From Pandoraea terrae (lineage in GTDB: Bacteria; Pseudomonadota; Gammaproteobacteria; Burkholderiales; Burkholderiaceae), in assembly GCF_902459695.1 (NCBI RefSeq), contig NZ_CABPRZ010000005.1, positions 228,602-292,601 on the forward strand: DNA of 64,000 bases. The letters are read 5' to 3'. A program made the position numbers and the translations under genes. This document shows, in pieces, positions 1-9,800 of this stretch (within the stretch, counting starts at the first letter, position 1; every line of letters begins with the position of its first letter). The notes below the pieces were generated by a model. That model did not search any database. It worked only from the letters and a program-made list of their open reading frames with translations, and was not told where the DNA came from.

Positions 1-2
1 TC

Positions 3-998
3 GACCGGGGGGCGACCCACGCCGAGATCGAAGCCATGCGCGCGCAACTGCGCGAGGCGCTCGACGGTGGCGCGCTCGGCTTGTCGACGGGGCTCGCGTA
101 CGCCAACGCCAATGCAGCGCCGACCAGCGAGGTGGTTGCGCTGGCCGAGCCGCTGGCCGAAGCGGGCGGCCTTTACGCCACGCATCTGCGCACGGAGTTC
201 GCGGAAATCCTGGAGGCGCTCGACGAGGCCTTCCGCATCGGCCGCAATACGCGCGTGCCGGTGGTCGTCTCGCATCTGAAATGCGCCGGCGTCGACAACT
301 GGGGCCGCAGCGGCGAAGTCCTCGACGCGATCGAGAAGGCCAGCCGCTTCCAGCCGATCGGCTGCGACTGCTACCCGTATGCGGCCAGTTCGTCGACCCT
401 CGATCTGAAGCAGGTCACGGACGACTTCGACATTCTGGTCACCTGGTCGCAACCGCATCCGGAACAGGGCGGCAAACTGTTGGCGGAGATCGCGGCGGGC
501 TGGGGTGTCGATCTGATGGAAGCGGCGAAACGCCTGCAGCCGGCCGGCGCGGTGTACCACGGCATGAACGAGGACGACGTGCGCCGCATCCTGCGCCATC
601 CCGCCACGGTGGTGGGCTCCGACGGCCTGCCCAACGATCCGTTGCCGCACCCGCGTCTGTGGGGCGCGTTTCCGCGCGTGCTTGGCCGCTACAGCCGCGA
701 GCAACAACTGTTTCCGTTGGCCGAAGCCGTTCACAAGATGACAGGGCTGTCGGCGGCGCGATTCGGGCTGACCGATCGTGGCCTTGTCAAGGAGGGCTAT
801 TGGGCGGATCTGGTGCTGTTTGATCCGGACACTGTCGCCGATGCCGCCACCTTCACCGATCCGATGCAGCCCGCGCATGGCATTCGCGCGGTCTGGGTCA
901 ACGGCGTGCTGTCGTACCGCGACAAAACGCCGATGCCGGCCCGCGCTGGCCGTTTCCTCAAGCGTGGGCGTATTGCCGCGCCGGCAACGGTCGCCTGA
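3..998 (+). CDS. N-acyl-D-amino-acid deacylase (D-aminoacylase), 5' end missing
   Basis: This is the C-terminal 331 residues of a D-aminoacylase, a zinc amidohydrolase that releases free D-amino acids from N-acyl-D-amino acids. The frame is open to the window edge, so the true start lies upstream; the ATG at 36 is internal. The visible part carries family landmarks: the histidines of YATHLRTEF and VVVSHLKCAG, which by family knowledge bind metal or substrate, and the aspartate of VGSDGLPNDP. The last 60 or so residues look like the amidohydrolase beta-sandwich tail (GYWADLVLFDP). The RidA gene downstream is a common partner in D-amino-acid catabolic operons. The family is clear; the exact acyl and amino-acid preference is not. 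Confidence 0.88.
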   Translation, partial: DRGATHAEIEAMRAQLREALDGGALGLSTGLAYANANAAPTSEVVALAEPLAEAGGLYATHLRTEFAEILEALDEAFRIGRNTRVPVVVSHLKCAGVDNWGRSGEVLDAIEKASRFQPIGCDCYPYAASSSTLDLKQVTDDFDILVTWSQPHPEQGGKLLAEIAAGWGVDLMEAAKRLQPAGAVYHGMNEDDVRRILRHPATVVGSDGLPNDPLPHPRLWGAFPRVLGRYSREQQLFPLAEAVHKMTGLSAARFGLTDRGLVKEGYWADLVLFDPDTVADAATFTDPMQPAHGIRAVWVNGVLSYRDKTPMPARAGRFLKRGRIAAPATVA

Positions 999-1085
999 AG
1001 TGATCCCTGCGGTCCGCGCACGACATTCGCTGTGACGGCGCGCGCGGATCGCGATTTACGTACCCCGACTTTCTCAGGAGCAATG

Positions 1086-1475
1086 ATGGACATCAAACGT
1101 TTTGGCGTGGAAGGTGGTCAAGGCACCGGCGGTCAGCGCATGCCGTTCGCGCGCGCGACGCAAGCGAACGGTTTCCTGTTCGTGTCCGGCCAGACCCCTA
1201 TGGAGAACGGCGAAGTGATCGACGGCGGCATCGTCGCGCAATCGCACAAGGCCATCCAGAACATGATGGCGATCCTGAAGGAAGCCGGTTACGGCCCCGA
1301 GCACGTCATGCGTTGTGGCGTGTGGCTGGACGATCCGCGCGACTTTGCGTCGTTCAACAAGGTATTCAAGGAGTACTTTGGCGAGCACCCCCCGGCACGC
1401 GCCTGCGTGGTGTCGAGCATGGTCATCGACTGCAAGGTCGAGGTCGATTGCGTGGCCTACAAGAAGCCCGAATAA
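1086..1475 (+). CDS. RidA family protein (enamine/imine deaminase-like)
   Basis: This 129-residue protein has the YjgF/YER057c/UK114 fold. RidA proteins hydrolyse reactive enamine/imine intermediates released by PLP enzymes such as threonine dehydratase and D-amino-acid lyases. Arg105 sits in PPARACVV, the position of the carboxylate-binding arginine of active RidA, and Glu119 is near the usual catalytic glutamate. Two ATGs are adjacent, at 1083 and 1086. AGGAG at 1076-1080 is better spaced for 1086. It follows the D-aminoacylase gene by 87 bases and is probably co-transcribed, which suggests a role in D-amino-acid breakdown rather than as the housekeeping RidA. That role is inferred. Confidence 0.87.
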   Translation: MDIKRFGVEGGQGTGGQRMPFARATQANGFLFVSGQTPMENGEVIDGGIVAQSHKAIQNMMAILKEAGYGPEHVMRCGVWLDDPRDFASFNKVFKEYFGEHPPARACVVSSMVIDCKVEVDCVAYKKPE

Positions 1476-1480
1476 CGCCA

Positions 1481-1525
1481 GCGTGAACAGGCCCTGGCGC
1501 GCAGGCGCCGCCAGTGTTACTGGCG
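1481..1525. terminator. Overlapping hairpins at the RidA/queF convergent junction
   Basis: The 41-base gap between the convergent stops holds two nested dyads. One is CGCCAG/CTGGCG around the motif GCGTGAACAGGCCC. The other is CGCCAGT-GTT-ACTGGCG at 1509-1525, which overlaps the queF stop codon. Neither is followed by a U tract, so termination is likely weak or Rho-assisted. Confidence 0.35.
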
Positions 1526-2341
1526 CGCCGTGCGTGCGTTATCGGGCAACGGCAGATTGAAGTTTGTGCGAAACGGGTTGATGTCGAGGCCGCCGCGGCG
1601 CGTATAGCGCGCATAGACAGCGAGTTTCGACGGCGCGCACTGACGCATGATGTCCATGAAGATGCGCTCGACGCATTGCTCGTGGAAGCCCGTATGGCGG
1701 CGGAACGACACGATGTACTTCAGCAACCCTTCCTGGTCGATCGGCGCGCCGACATAGCGGATCTGCACGCTGCCCCAGTCGGGTTGGCCGGTGACCGGAC
1801 AGTTCGACTTGAGCAGGTTCGACACCAGCGTCTCGTCGACCGGCGGCTCGCCGCTCGCTGCGCGCAGCAGTGAAGCGTCGGGCACGTAGATGTCGGTCTC
1901 GATGTCGAGGCGGTCGAGCAGCAGGCCGTCGAGTTCGTCGAGCTGGAGTTTGCCGAAGTTAGACGGTTCCGTGAGGCGCACCTGGACGGAAGCGCCGCAC
2001 GCTTCGGACAGATCCTGCTGGAGCAGGGCGCGCACTGCATCGCTGCCGCCGAGCCGGGTTTGGGCGAACGAACCGAGATACAGCTTGAACGACTTCGATT
2101 CGACGATATTGGGCGAGTCGGCCGGCACGATCGCCGTGACGAGTGCGATCTGCGGCTTGCCTTTCTGGTTGAGCCAGGACAATTCGTAGCCGTTCCAGAG
2201 ATCGGCGCCGAAGAAGGGCAGGGTCTCAGGCACGCCAATCTCATGGCGCGCCGCGATGCGCGCGATCGGAAACAGCAGGGACGGATCGTATTGCTCGGTG
2301 TAGGCGACTTCCTTGCCGAGCGGGGACTTTTCAGGCGTCAT
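1517..2341 (-). CDS. queF: NADPH-dependent 7-cyano-7-deazaguanine reductase QueF
   Basis: QueF reduces the nitrile preQ0 to the amine preQ1 with NADPH in the cytoplasm, a late step of queuosine synthesis for tRNA wobble positions. At 274 residues it is the long, two-domain (YqcD-type) form. The nucleophilic Cys181 lies in [12 protein letters not shown] with the supporting Asp188, and ESKSFKLYL (about residues 81-89) is the QueF signature in the N-terminal half. The start codon overlaps the end of the upstream 5'-nucleotidase gene by 11 bases, which suggests translational coupling. The assignment is secure. Confidence 0.96.
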   Translation of the reverse strand: MTPEKSPLGKEVAYTEQYDPSLLFPIARIAARHEIGVPETLPFFGADLWNGYELSWLNQKGKPQIALVTAIVPADSPNIVESKSFKLYLGSFAQTRLGGSDAVRALLQQDLSEACGASVQVRLTEPSNFGKLQLDELDGLLLDRLDIETDIYVPDASLLRAASGEPPVDETLVSNLLKSNCPVTGQPDWGSVQIRYVGAPIDQEGLLKYIVSFRRHTGFHEQCVERIFMDIMRQCAPSKLAVYARYTRRGGLDINPFRTNFNLPLPDNARTARQ

Positions 2342-3239
2342 GATTTGCGATGCCGCTGATCACATGGCCGGTCGGCGAGACACGAGCGGCCGATTCACAG
2401 TGGCGTGTTTGGTCGTCAAAGAAAAAATCGGGCTCGAACTCGCGCAGGAATGCGCCCTTGTCGAGACCGCCGAGAAACATCGCTTCGTCGATGTCGATTT
2501 GCCAGTCCATCAGTGTACGGATGGCGCGTTCGTGCGCGGGGGCCGAGCGCGCCGTGACAAGCGCCGTGCGCAGCCGCACCGGCACCTCATTGCCTGCTAG
2601 CGACTGCAGGCGATGCAGGGCCTGCAGAAGCGGTTTGAAAGGACCTGGCGGCAGCGGATGCGCTGCGCGTTCGCGCTCGTGCAACTGAAACGCGTCGAGA
2701 CCGTTGCGCTGGAAAACTTGTTCCGCCTCATCCGAAAACAGGACCGCGTCGCCGTCGAAAGCGATGCGGATTTCGTTCGGATGCAGTTCCGCGACCTTCG
2801 ACGATTCCGGATACACGCGCGCGGCCGGGAATCCGGCGTTCAGCGCGGCGCGCACGTCATCGGAATTGACCGACAGAAACAGATGGGCGCGCAGCGCGTG
2901 CAGATAGCGGAACGGTTCCCGCCCGCGCGTGAACACGCCGCGCTCGATCGGAAGATTGACGCTTTGCGCAGAACGGAACACACGCAGTCCGCTGACCGGA
3001 TCATTGCGCGAGAGCATGACCACTTCGACGCGGTGTTCGCCTTCCCGGTTGAACGCGAGCAGTTTCTTCACCAGGGGAAACGCCACGCCAGCTTTTGCGG
3101 GCGTGTCGATGCGATCGAGTTGCATGCGCATATAGTCGCGATCGTCGCTCGTCTCGAAAACGCGATTCTCTTCTTCGAAGTCGAAGAGGGCGCGCGAGGA
3201 GATCGCCACTACCAGTTTGTCGTCGAGCGTAAACGCCAT
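2331..3239 (-). CDS. 5'-nucleotidase (cytosolic NT5-like family)
   Basis: This 302-residue protein resembles the bacterial family related to eukaryotic cytosolic 5'-nucleotidase I, which dephosphorylates nucleoside monophosphates. Visible features are the N-terminal [13 protein letters not shown] segment, ending in the aspartate-containing motif typical of HAD-like nucleotidases, [13 protein letters not shown], and an IDEAMFLGG stretch near the C-terminus. It overlaps queF by 11 bases and lies 38 bases downstream of ilvA on the same strand, so ilvA-nucleotidase-queF may be one transcript. A biochemical link to queuosine synthesis is not established; the pairing may be positional only. Confidence 0.75.
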   Translation of the reverse strand: MAFTLDDKLVVAISSRALFDFEEENRVFETSDDRDYMRMQLDRIDTPAKAGVAFPLVKKLLAFNREGEHRVEVVMLSRNDPVSGLRVFRSAQSVNLPIERGVFTRGREPFRYLHALRAHLFLSVNSDDVRAALNAGFPAARVYPESSKVAELHPNEIRIAFDGDAVLFSDEAEQVFQRNGLDAFQLHERERAAHPLPPGPFKPLLQALHRLQSLAGNEVPVRLRTALVTARSAPAHERAIRTLMDWQIDIDEAMFLGGLDKGAFLREFEPDFFFDDQTRHCESAARVSPTGHVISGIANHDA

Positions 3240-3277
3240 GTCTGCGTTATCCAGCGTGAGTGTTCCGTATTCCCTGT

Positions 3278-4807
3278 TCAGGCCATGAAGAGCTTGTACG
3301 CGGGGTTTTCGCTTTCGTCCTGATAAGGATAGCCCAGCGAGGCCAGGAAATCGCGGAACGCCGGCATTTCATCGGGCGGCACTTGCATGCCGACGAGGAT
3401 ATTGCTGTAGTCGGCGCCTTGATTCCGGTAATGGAACAGGCTGATGTTCCAGTTCGGGCTCATCGAGGACAGGAACTTCATGAGCGCACCCGGGCGTTCG
3501 GGGAACGTGAAGCGGTAAAGCACTTCTTCCTTCGCCAACGGCGAACGGCCGCCGACCATGTACCGGATGTGCTGCTTTGACAATTCGTCGTTCGACAGAT
3601 CCAGCGTGGCGAAACCGTGGCGCTCGAAGTTCGCGGCGATGCGCGCGGCTTCATCGCGGTTGTGGATCTGCACGCCCACGAAAATATGCGCGCTCGTCGC
3701 TTCGCTGATCCGGTAATTGAACTCGGTGACGTTGCGGCTGCCGACCAGTTCGCAGAAGCGCTTGAAGCTGCCGCGTTCCTCGGGGATCGTGACGGCGAAG
3801 ACGCCTTCGCGCGCTTCACCGACTTCGGCGCGTTCGGCGACAAAGCGCAGGCGATCGAAGTTCATGTTTGCGCCCGAGGTAATGGCGACGAGCGTTTCGC
3901 CCTTGAGCTTGTTGCGCTCGGCATAGATCTTGGCGCCGGCGACCGACAGCGCGCCGGAAGGCTCCAGCACGCTGCGCGTGTCCTGGAACACATCCTTGAT
4001 GGCCGCGCAGAGTTGATCCGTATCGACGAGCACGACGTCGTCGAGATACGCCTGGCACAGGCGGAACGTTTCCGCGCCAACGTATTTCACTGCGGTGCCG
4101 TCGGCAAACAGCCCGACATCGGCCAGTTGTACGCGCTCACCTTCGCGCACGGACTGGGCCATGGCGTTGGAATCGACTGACTGTACGCCGATCACCCGGA
4201 TTTCCGGGCGGACAGCTTTGACGTAGGCGGCGACGCCGGCGGCGAGCCCGCCGCCGCCGATCGGTACAAAGATTGCGTGCAGCGCGCCCGGATGTTGGCG
4301 CAGGATTTCCATGGCGATCGTGCCCTGGCCGGCGATGACATCGGGATCGTCGAACGGGGGCACGAAGGTCAGCCCGCGTTCTTCCTGGATCTTCATCGCG
4401 TGCGCGTATGCGTCGCTATACGAGTCGCCCGCGAGCACGACCTCGACGGCGCGCCCGCCGTGGGTCTTGACGGCGTCGATCTTGACCTGTGGCGTGGTGA
4501 CCGGCATGACGATGACCGCCTTGCAGCCGAGTTTCGAGGCAGAGTAGGCAACACCTTGGGCATGATTGCCGGCGGAGGCCGTCAGCACGCCGCGTTCGAG
4601 CGCTTCGGCCGAGAGATTCGCCATCTTGTTGTACGCGCCGCGAATCTTGAAGGAGAACACCGTCTGATTATCTTCGCGCTTCAGGAAAATTCGGTTGTGC
4701 AGGCGCATCGAAAGCGTGCGCGCCAGCTCCAACTCGCTTTCCTTGGCGACGTCGTAGACCTTGGCGGTGAGGATCTTCTTCAGATAATCCGGGGCTGCGT
4801 CTGACAT
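3278..4807 (-). CDS. ilvA: Threonine ammonia-lyase, biosynthetic
   Basis: IlvA deaminates L-threonine to 2-oxobutanoate with PLP, the first committed step of isoleucine synthesis. The start chosen gives 509 residues, close to E. coli IlvA (514). The PLP lysine is Lys54 in SFKIRGAYN, and the glycine-rich phosphate loop is PIGGGGLAAG. Two C-terminal ACT-like regulatory domains follow the catalytic domain (RGSFKRFCELVG and RPGALMKFLSS). This marks the isoleucine-inhibited biosynthetic enzyme rather than the short catabolic form. The frame extends 15 codons upstream, but homology begins at MSDAAPDYL. A RidA-like gene lies about 1.8 kb away, a fitting but possibly incidental neighbour. Confidence 0.96.
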   Translation of the reverse strand: MSDAAPDYLKKILTAKVYDVAKESELELARTLSMRLHNRIFLKREDNQTVFSFKIRGAYNKMANLSAEALERGVLTASAGNHAQGVAYSASKLGCKAVIVMPVTTPQVKIDAVKTHGGRAVEVVLAGDSYSDAYAHAMKIQEERGLTFVPPFDDPDVIAGQGTIAMEILRQHPGALHAIFVPIGGGGLAAGVAAYVKAVRPEIRVIGVQSVDSNAMAQSVREGERVQLADVGLFADGTAVKYVGAETFRLCQAYLDDVVLVDTDQLCAAIKDVFQDTRSVLEPSGALSVAGAKIYAERNKLKGETLVAITSGANMNFDRLRFVAERAEVGEAREGVFAVTIPEERGSFKRFCELVGSRNVTEFNYRISEATSAHIFVGVQIHNRDEAARIAANFERHGFATLDLSNDELSKQHIRYMVGGRSPLAKEEVLYRFTFPERPGALMKFLSSMSPNWNISLFHYRNQGADYSNILVGMQVPPDEMPAFRDFLASLGYPYQDESENPAYKLFMA

Positions 4808-4918
4808 GATGAGTTCTTCTGTCGGTGAGTGAATCGAAAATGAAAAGGACAATGATAGAGCATCGCGGCCGCTGGGGCGGTCGCGCTGGTCTTTGAGAAA
4901 AACGAGGGTGCGCGCGCC

Positions 4919-5536
4919 CTAACGGAGGTCGTCTGGGGTGTCGATGTCGCGCAGAATACCGGAGTCGTCGACATCGACGAACGTAATGTGCCCGTCGCGA
5001 ATGAGCTCGCGCGCGCCGATATCGTCGTCGAGGGCGGCCAGGGCCGCCGTGTGTTCCGGCCCGAAACCCACGGGGTGGCCGCGCTGGCCTTCGAAGCGCG
5101 GGGCCACGATGGCGTCCGGCGAACCCATGGCGTCAATGACCGCGCGAATGGTTGACGTCTTGAGGTAGGGCATGTCGGCGAGCGCCACGAGCCAACCTTC
5201 GAGGTGTTCGAGCCCTGCAGGGGCCGCTTCGAGGCCCGCTTGCACGCCGACGGACAGGCTTGCGCCCATGCCGCGCTTGGTGGCGTGGCTCATGACGACT
5301 TCACAGCCGGCTTGCAGCAGGAGGTTTTCCAGTTCGGACGAATCGGGGCGCACCACGGCGATCACGCGCGGCAACGCGGCCAGCAGCGCATGGGCGCTGG
5401 CCAGGGCCACGGGGCGGTGATCCGGATCGCCGGGCAACGGCGCCAGCAACTTGTTGCGGCGACCGGCCGCATCGAAGCGGGTACCGAGCCCGCCAGCCAG
5501 TAGAATTGCCACGGGCGGCGTCGGATGTCGGGTCAT
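4919..5536 (-). CDS. MobA-like nucleotidyltransferase
   Basis: This 205-residue protein has the MobA/MocA NTP-transferase fold. The N-terminal LLAGGLGTRF loop binds the nucleotide, ALADMPYL carries the metal-binding aspartate, and GQRGHPVGFG is typical of molybdenum-cofactor cytidylyl- or guanylyltransferase-like (MocA/YgfJ) proteins. Members load CTP or GTP onto molybdopterin for xanthine-dehydrogenase-type enzymes, but no molybdoenzyme gene lies nearby, so the substrate is open. The ATG at 5536 starts the recognisable domain; an upstream in-frame extension to 5650 is low-complexity and unlikely to be translated. Confidence 0.8.
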   Translation of the reverse strand: MTRHPTPPVAILLAGGLGTRFDAAGRRNKLLAPLPGDPDHRPVALASAHALLAALPRVIAVVRPDSSELENLLLQAGCEVVMSHATKRGMGASLSVGVQAGLEAAPAGLEHLEGWLVALADMPYLKTSTIRAVIDAMGSPDAIVAPRFEGQRGHPVGFGPEHTAALAALDDDIGARELIRDGHITFVDVDDSGILRDIDTPDDLR

Positions 5537-5836
5537 AAGACGGCCATTATGCGCCTGTTCGCTCGGTTGCCGCAAATTTGCGGGGCCGGGGGTGAACACC
5601 GTCGCCTGGGTGGCGGTGGCGTTCTCTCGAGCCGCCGGGGCCGCCAACACGGATAATTTTCCTCCGGAAAATCACCCGTATTACCGGCGGCATGCCCCCA
5701 GGGGGATACGGGGATTCGCGGGAACCTCCGGCCGTTTTCACGGCCGGATCAGGTTTGCCGGATGCGTCGTACTTGTTCCGCGTGGTTGGGGCGGGTGCAT
5801 GGGCGGGGCTTTTTTCGTTTCTCCTTCAAGGATTGC
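5537..5836 (+). promoter_or_regulatory. Long structured leader / divergent intergenic region before yqaA
   Basis: These 300 bases separate a reverse-strand nucleotidyltransferase gene from yqaA. They contain an unusually dense set of inverted repeats: ATTTTCC-TCC-GGAAAAT at 5656-5672; CCGTAT (5676-5681) with ATACGG (5706-5711), enclosing CCCC-CAG-GGGG; and a hairpin at 5723-5755 (AACCT plus CCGGCCG, loop TTTTCA, CGGCCGG plus AGGTT). A competing long-range pairing joins CGCGGGAAC (5717-5725) to GTTCCGCG (5775-5782). A T6 run follows GGCGGGGC near 5811. The mutually exclusive pairings suggest an attenuator or riboswitch-like leader. I do not recognise it as a known class. Confidence 0.4.
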
Positions 5837-6412
5837 ATGGAGCCGTTTATTCCGTGGCTGTTCGGGCTGCTCGCCCTGCCGACCGTTGGCCTGCCTGCCA
5901 TTTTTCTCATCGCCCTGATTTCCGCCACGCTACTGCCGCTTGGCTCGGAACCGGCGGTTTTCGGATACATCGCCGTCAACCCCGGGATGTTCTGGGCCAC
6001 GATTTTCGTCGCCACCGCCGGCAACACGATTGGCGGCATGATCGACTGGTGGATGGGCTTTGGCGCCAAGCTCGCAGTTGTTCGCGTGCGCAAGCGGCGT
6101 TGGGCGCACGGGCACGCGCGCAATGCCTCGGCCGAACGCCGGGTGAGCCATGGCAAGCCGGCGCTCGGCAAGCGCTACGTTGCCTGGATGCGCCGGCACG
6201 GTGCGCCCGTCCTGCTGCTTTCCTGGCTGCCCGGGATCGGTGATCCGCTATGCACGCTGGCCGGCTGGCTGCGCCTGCCTTGGCGTACCTGCTTGTTATA
6301 CATGACGATCGGCAAGTTTTTGCGTTACGTCATCGTCACGACCCTCTTGCTGAACGTGCCGGCAAGCTTCTGGGAAGGGGTTTTTGCGCCGCTCAAGCAT
6401 TTGTTGGCCTGA
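5837..6412 (+). CDS. yqaA: YqaA family inner-membrane protein (VTT/SNARE-associated domain)
   Basis: This 191-residue membrane protein belongs to the YqaA branch of the DedA/VTT (SNARE-associated Golgi protein) superfamily. Its role is poorly known; related DedA proteins act in lipid transport and membrane homeostasis. Several hydrophobic segments are visible, around residues 5-30, 40-65, 115-140 and 150-175. Conserved pieces are LPLGSEPAVFGY and the glycine/proline-rich SWLPGIGDPLCTLAGWLR, characteristic of the family. The ATG at 5837 is preceded by AAGGA and starts the homologous region; the open frame reaches 5762 but that part is arginine-rich and improbable. It is preceded by a structured leader. 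Confidence 0.85.
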   Translation: MEPFIPWLFGLLALPTVGLPAIFLIALISATLLPLGSEPAVFGYIAVNPGMFWATIFVATAGNTIGGMIDWWMGFGAKLAVVRVRKRRWAHGHARNASAERRVSHGKPALGKRYVAWMRRHGAPVLLLSWLPGIGDPLCTLAGWLRLPWRTCLLYMTIGKFLRYVIVTTLLLNVPASFWEGVFAPLKHLLA

Positions 6413-6888
6413 GCGGCGCGGACCGGCGTCAGGCTTTGCCCGGCTCACGACCGCTTTGCCTCCCGGGTCCTGAGCCGATAAAGTGGCTGACGCGAACGCC
6501 AAACCCCGATCCGGCCCCAAAAATAGCACCGATAACATGGCCACTCCACGTGTTGCGGTGCAATGCAGTACAATTCCGGGTACATCTCCTAATCAGCCGG
6601 AACAAAGATCTGGGCATGCGCTTTTTCTGCTTTACCCCCCTGTGCCGCGCGGTGCGTCCGATGGCCCAAGCGCCCGGCGTGCGCCGCGCTCTGCTGGCCG
6701 ACGGACACAACCCGTCGCCGGTGTCTTCGCACGGCAGTTGGCGATCTCGTTGATCGCTGCCGGTGCACGCGCCATTCCCGCGTGGGGCCGGCATTCCAAG
6801 CGCACACCCAAAACCTGTAATATTCCGGCGCGTCTCGCGAGACGAACGCCGACGGCGGATGCACCGCCGCACTGACGAGCCCGACAAG
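6413..6888. other. 476-base intergenic region with candidate promoter and operator
   Basis: I find no convincing gene here; the short frames crossing it are not supported. Near the 3' end a possible sigma70 promoter (TTCCAA at 6794-6799, 18-base spacer, TAATAT at 6818-6823) precedes a perfect 14-base palindrome, CGTCTCGCGAGACG, at 6831-6844. A small hairpin, GGCGG-ATGCA-CCGCC, follows. Another TACAAT lies at 6569-6574. The region probably carries the control sequences for the large oxidoreductase gene downstream. Confidence 0.45.
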
Positions 6889-9800
6889 ATGAACGCACCC
6901 TTGCCCGCATTCGAGCCGCACGACGCCAAGCACGCCGTGGCCGCCCAGCCGCCCCGCCTGCGCGAGATTCCCTACAACTACACCTCGTTCTCGGATCGCG
7001 AAATCGTCATCCGGTTGCTGGGCGAAGACGCCTGGGGCATTCTCGACGAACTCCGCAGCGAGCGCCGTACCGGCCGCTCGGCCCGCATGCTGTATGAAGT
7101 GCTCGGCGACATCTGGGTCGTGCGCCGCAATCCGTACCTCCAGGACGACCTGCTTGACAACCCGAAGCGCCGCAAGCTGCTGATCGACGCCCTCCATCAC
7201 CGCCTGACAGAAATCGAGAAACGCCGCCGCGCCGACGTCGCAGAACATGCCGACGAAACCGGCCGCGAACGCGCCGAGCGGGTCGAACAATTGACCATCG
7301 CCGCGCGCCGCGCCGTCGAAGCGTTTGCCGGCGAGTTCGACAAAATGGCTGAACTGCGCCGCCGTACCCAGCGTGTGCTCGGCAAGACCACGGCTCGCGA
7401 CAACATCAAGTTCGACGGCCTGTCGCGCGTCTCGCACGTCACCGATGCCACCGACTGGCGCGTTGAATACCCATTTGTCGTCCTCACCCCCGACAGCGAA
7501 GAAGAAATGGCGGCGCTCATCAAGGGCTGCTTCGAACTCGGCCTGACCGTCATCCCGCGCGGAGGCGGTACCGGCTACACCGGCGGCGCCATCCCGCTCA
7601 CGCCCTTTTCGGCCGTCATCAACACCGAAAAACTTGAATTTCTCGGCGACGTCGAATTCATCGAACTGCCGGGCGTGGCCAAACCCGTCGCCACCATTTT
7701 CTCGGGGGCAGGCGTTGTCACGCGTCGCGTGGCCGATGCCGCCGATCGCGCCGGCCTCGTCTTCGCCGTCGATCCGACCTCGATCGACGCCTCGTGCATC
7801 GGCGGCAACGTCGCCATGAACGCCGGCGGCAAGAAGGCCGTGCTGTGGGGCACCGCCCTCGACAACCTCGCCTGGTGGCGCATGGTCGACCCGCAGGGCG
7901 ATTGGCTTGAAGTCACCCGCCTCGACCATAACCTCGGCAAGATCCACGACATTCCGGTCGCGCGCTTCGAACTCAAATGGTTCGACGGCAACCAGCCGCC
8001 CGGCGCCAAGCTGCTGCGCTCGGAACTGCTCGAAATCGAAGGCAAGCGCTTCCGCAAGGAAGGCCTCGGCAAGGACGTCACCGACAAGTTCCTCGCCGGA
8101 CTGCCCGGCATCCAGAAGGAAGGCTGCGACGGGCTGATCACGAGCGCCCGCTGGATCCTGCACAAGATGCCCGCGCACACGCGTACCGTCTGCCTCGAAT
8201 TCTTCGGCCAGGCGCGTGAAGCCATTCCCAGCATCGTCGAGATCAAGGATTACATGTTCGCGCAGACCGCGGCCGGCGGCGCGATCCTGGCCGGTCTCGA
8301 ACATCTCGACGAACGCTACCTGCGCGCCGTGGGCTACGCTACCAAATCGAAGCGCAACGCCTTTCCGAAGATGGTCCTGATCGGCGATATCGTCGGCGAC
8401 GACGATAATGCCGTTGCACAGGCGACCTCGGAAGTCATCCGACTGGCCAACGCCAAGAGCGGAGAAGGCTTCGTGGCCGTGTCGGCCGAAGCCCGCAAGA
8501 AGTTCTGGCTCGACCGCTCGCGCACCGCCGCCATCGCCAAGCATACCAACGCCTTCAAGATCAACGAAGACGTCGTGATCCCCCTGCCGCGCATGGGGGA
8601 GTACACCGACCACATCGAACGCATCAACATCGAGCTGTCGCTGAAGAACAAGCTGCAACTCGTCGATGCGCTCGAAACCTTCTTCGAAGCCGGCAACCTG
8701 CCGCTGGGCAAGACCGACGACGCCAACGAGATTCCGTCGGCAGAACTGCTTGAAGACCGCGTGCAGAGCGCCCTGACGCTCCTGCGCGACGTGCGCGCGC
8801 GCTGGGCGTTCCTGCGTGACAATTTCGAAATGCCGCTCGCCGAGGCGATTCCGCTGCTCAACCGCAACGGCATCCGCGAGATCAATGTCGCGCTGAACGA
8901 CCGCCTCAACAAGCACCCGGAAACACGCCTGATCGACCTGCTGCAGGATCGCACGATCCGCATCTCGTGGAAGACCGAACTGCGCGGCGAACTGCGCCAG
9001 ATCTTCAACGGCGGTGAATTCAAGCCGATCCTCGACGAAGCGCAAGCCATCCACAAGCGCGTGCTGCATGGCCGCGTGTTCGTCGCGCTGCACATGCACG
9101 CCGGCGACGGCAACGTTCACACGAACATCCCGGTCAACTCGGACAATTACGAGATGCTCCAGGACGCCCACAAGGCGGTCGCGCGCATCATGAACATCGC
9201 GCGCTCGCTCGACGGTGTCATCTCGGGCGAACACGGCATCGGCATCACCAAGCTCGAATTCCTGACGGAGGACGAGATCGGCGAGTTTCGCGCGTACAAG
9301 CAGCGGGTCGATCCGGAAGGGCGCTTCAACAAGGGCAAGCTTCTCGACATGCCCGAACTGCCGGCCGATCTGCGCAATGCCTATACGCCGAGCTTCGGCT
9401 TGATGGGCTACGAATCGCTCATCATGCAGCAGTCGGATATCGGCGCAATCGCCGACAGCGTCAAGGACTGCCTGCGCTGCGGCAAGTGCAAGCCGGTTTG
9501 CGCCACCCATGTGCCGCGCGCCAACCTCCTGTACAGCCCGCGCAACAAGATTCTCGCCACGTCGCTGCTGATCGAGGCGTTCCTGTACGAGGAACAGACC
9601 CGCCGTGGCGTGTCGATCAAGCACTGGGATGAATTCAACGATGTGGCCGACCACTGCACGGTCTGTCACAAGTGCGTCACCCCGTGCCCGGTCAAGATCG
9701 ACTTCGGCGACGTGACGATGAACATGCGCAATCTGCTGCGCAAGATGGGCAAGAAGAAGTTCAATCCGGGCTCGGCGGCCGGCATGTTCTTCCTCAACGC

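Noticed and set aside
5640..5836. Known riboswitch class (yybP-ykoY, fluoride, guanidine) before yqaA
   Set aside because: The hallmark sequences of these classes, such as the GGGGAGUA loop of yybP-ykoY, are not present, so only a generic structured leader is claimed.
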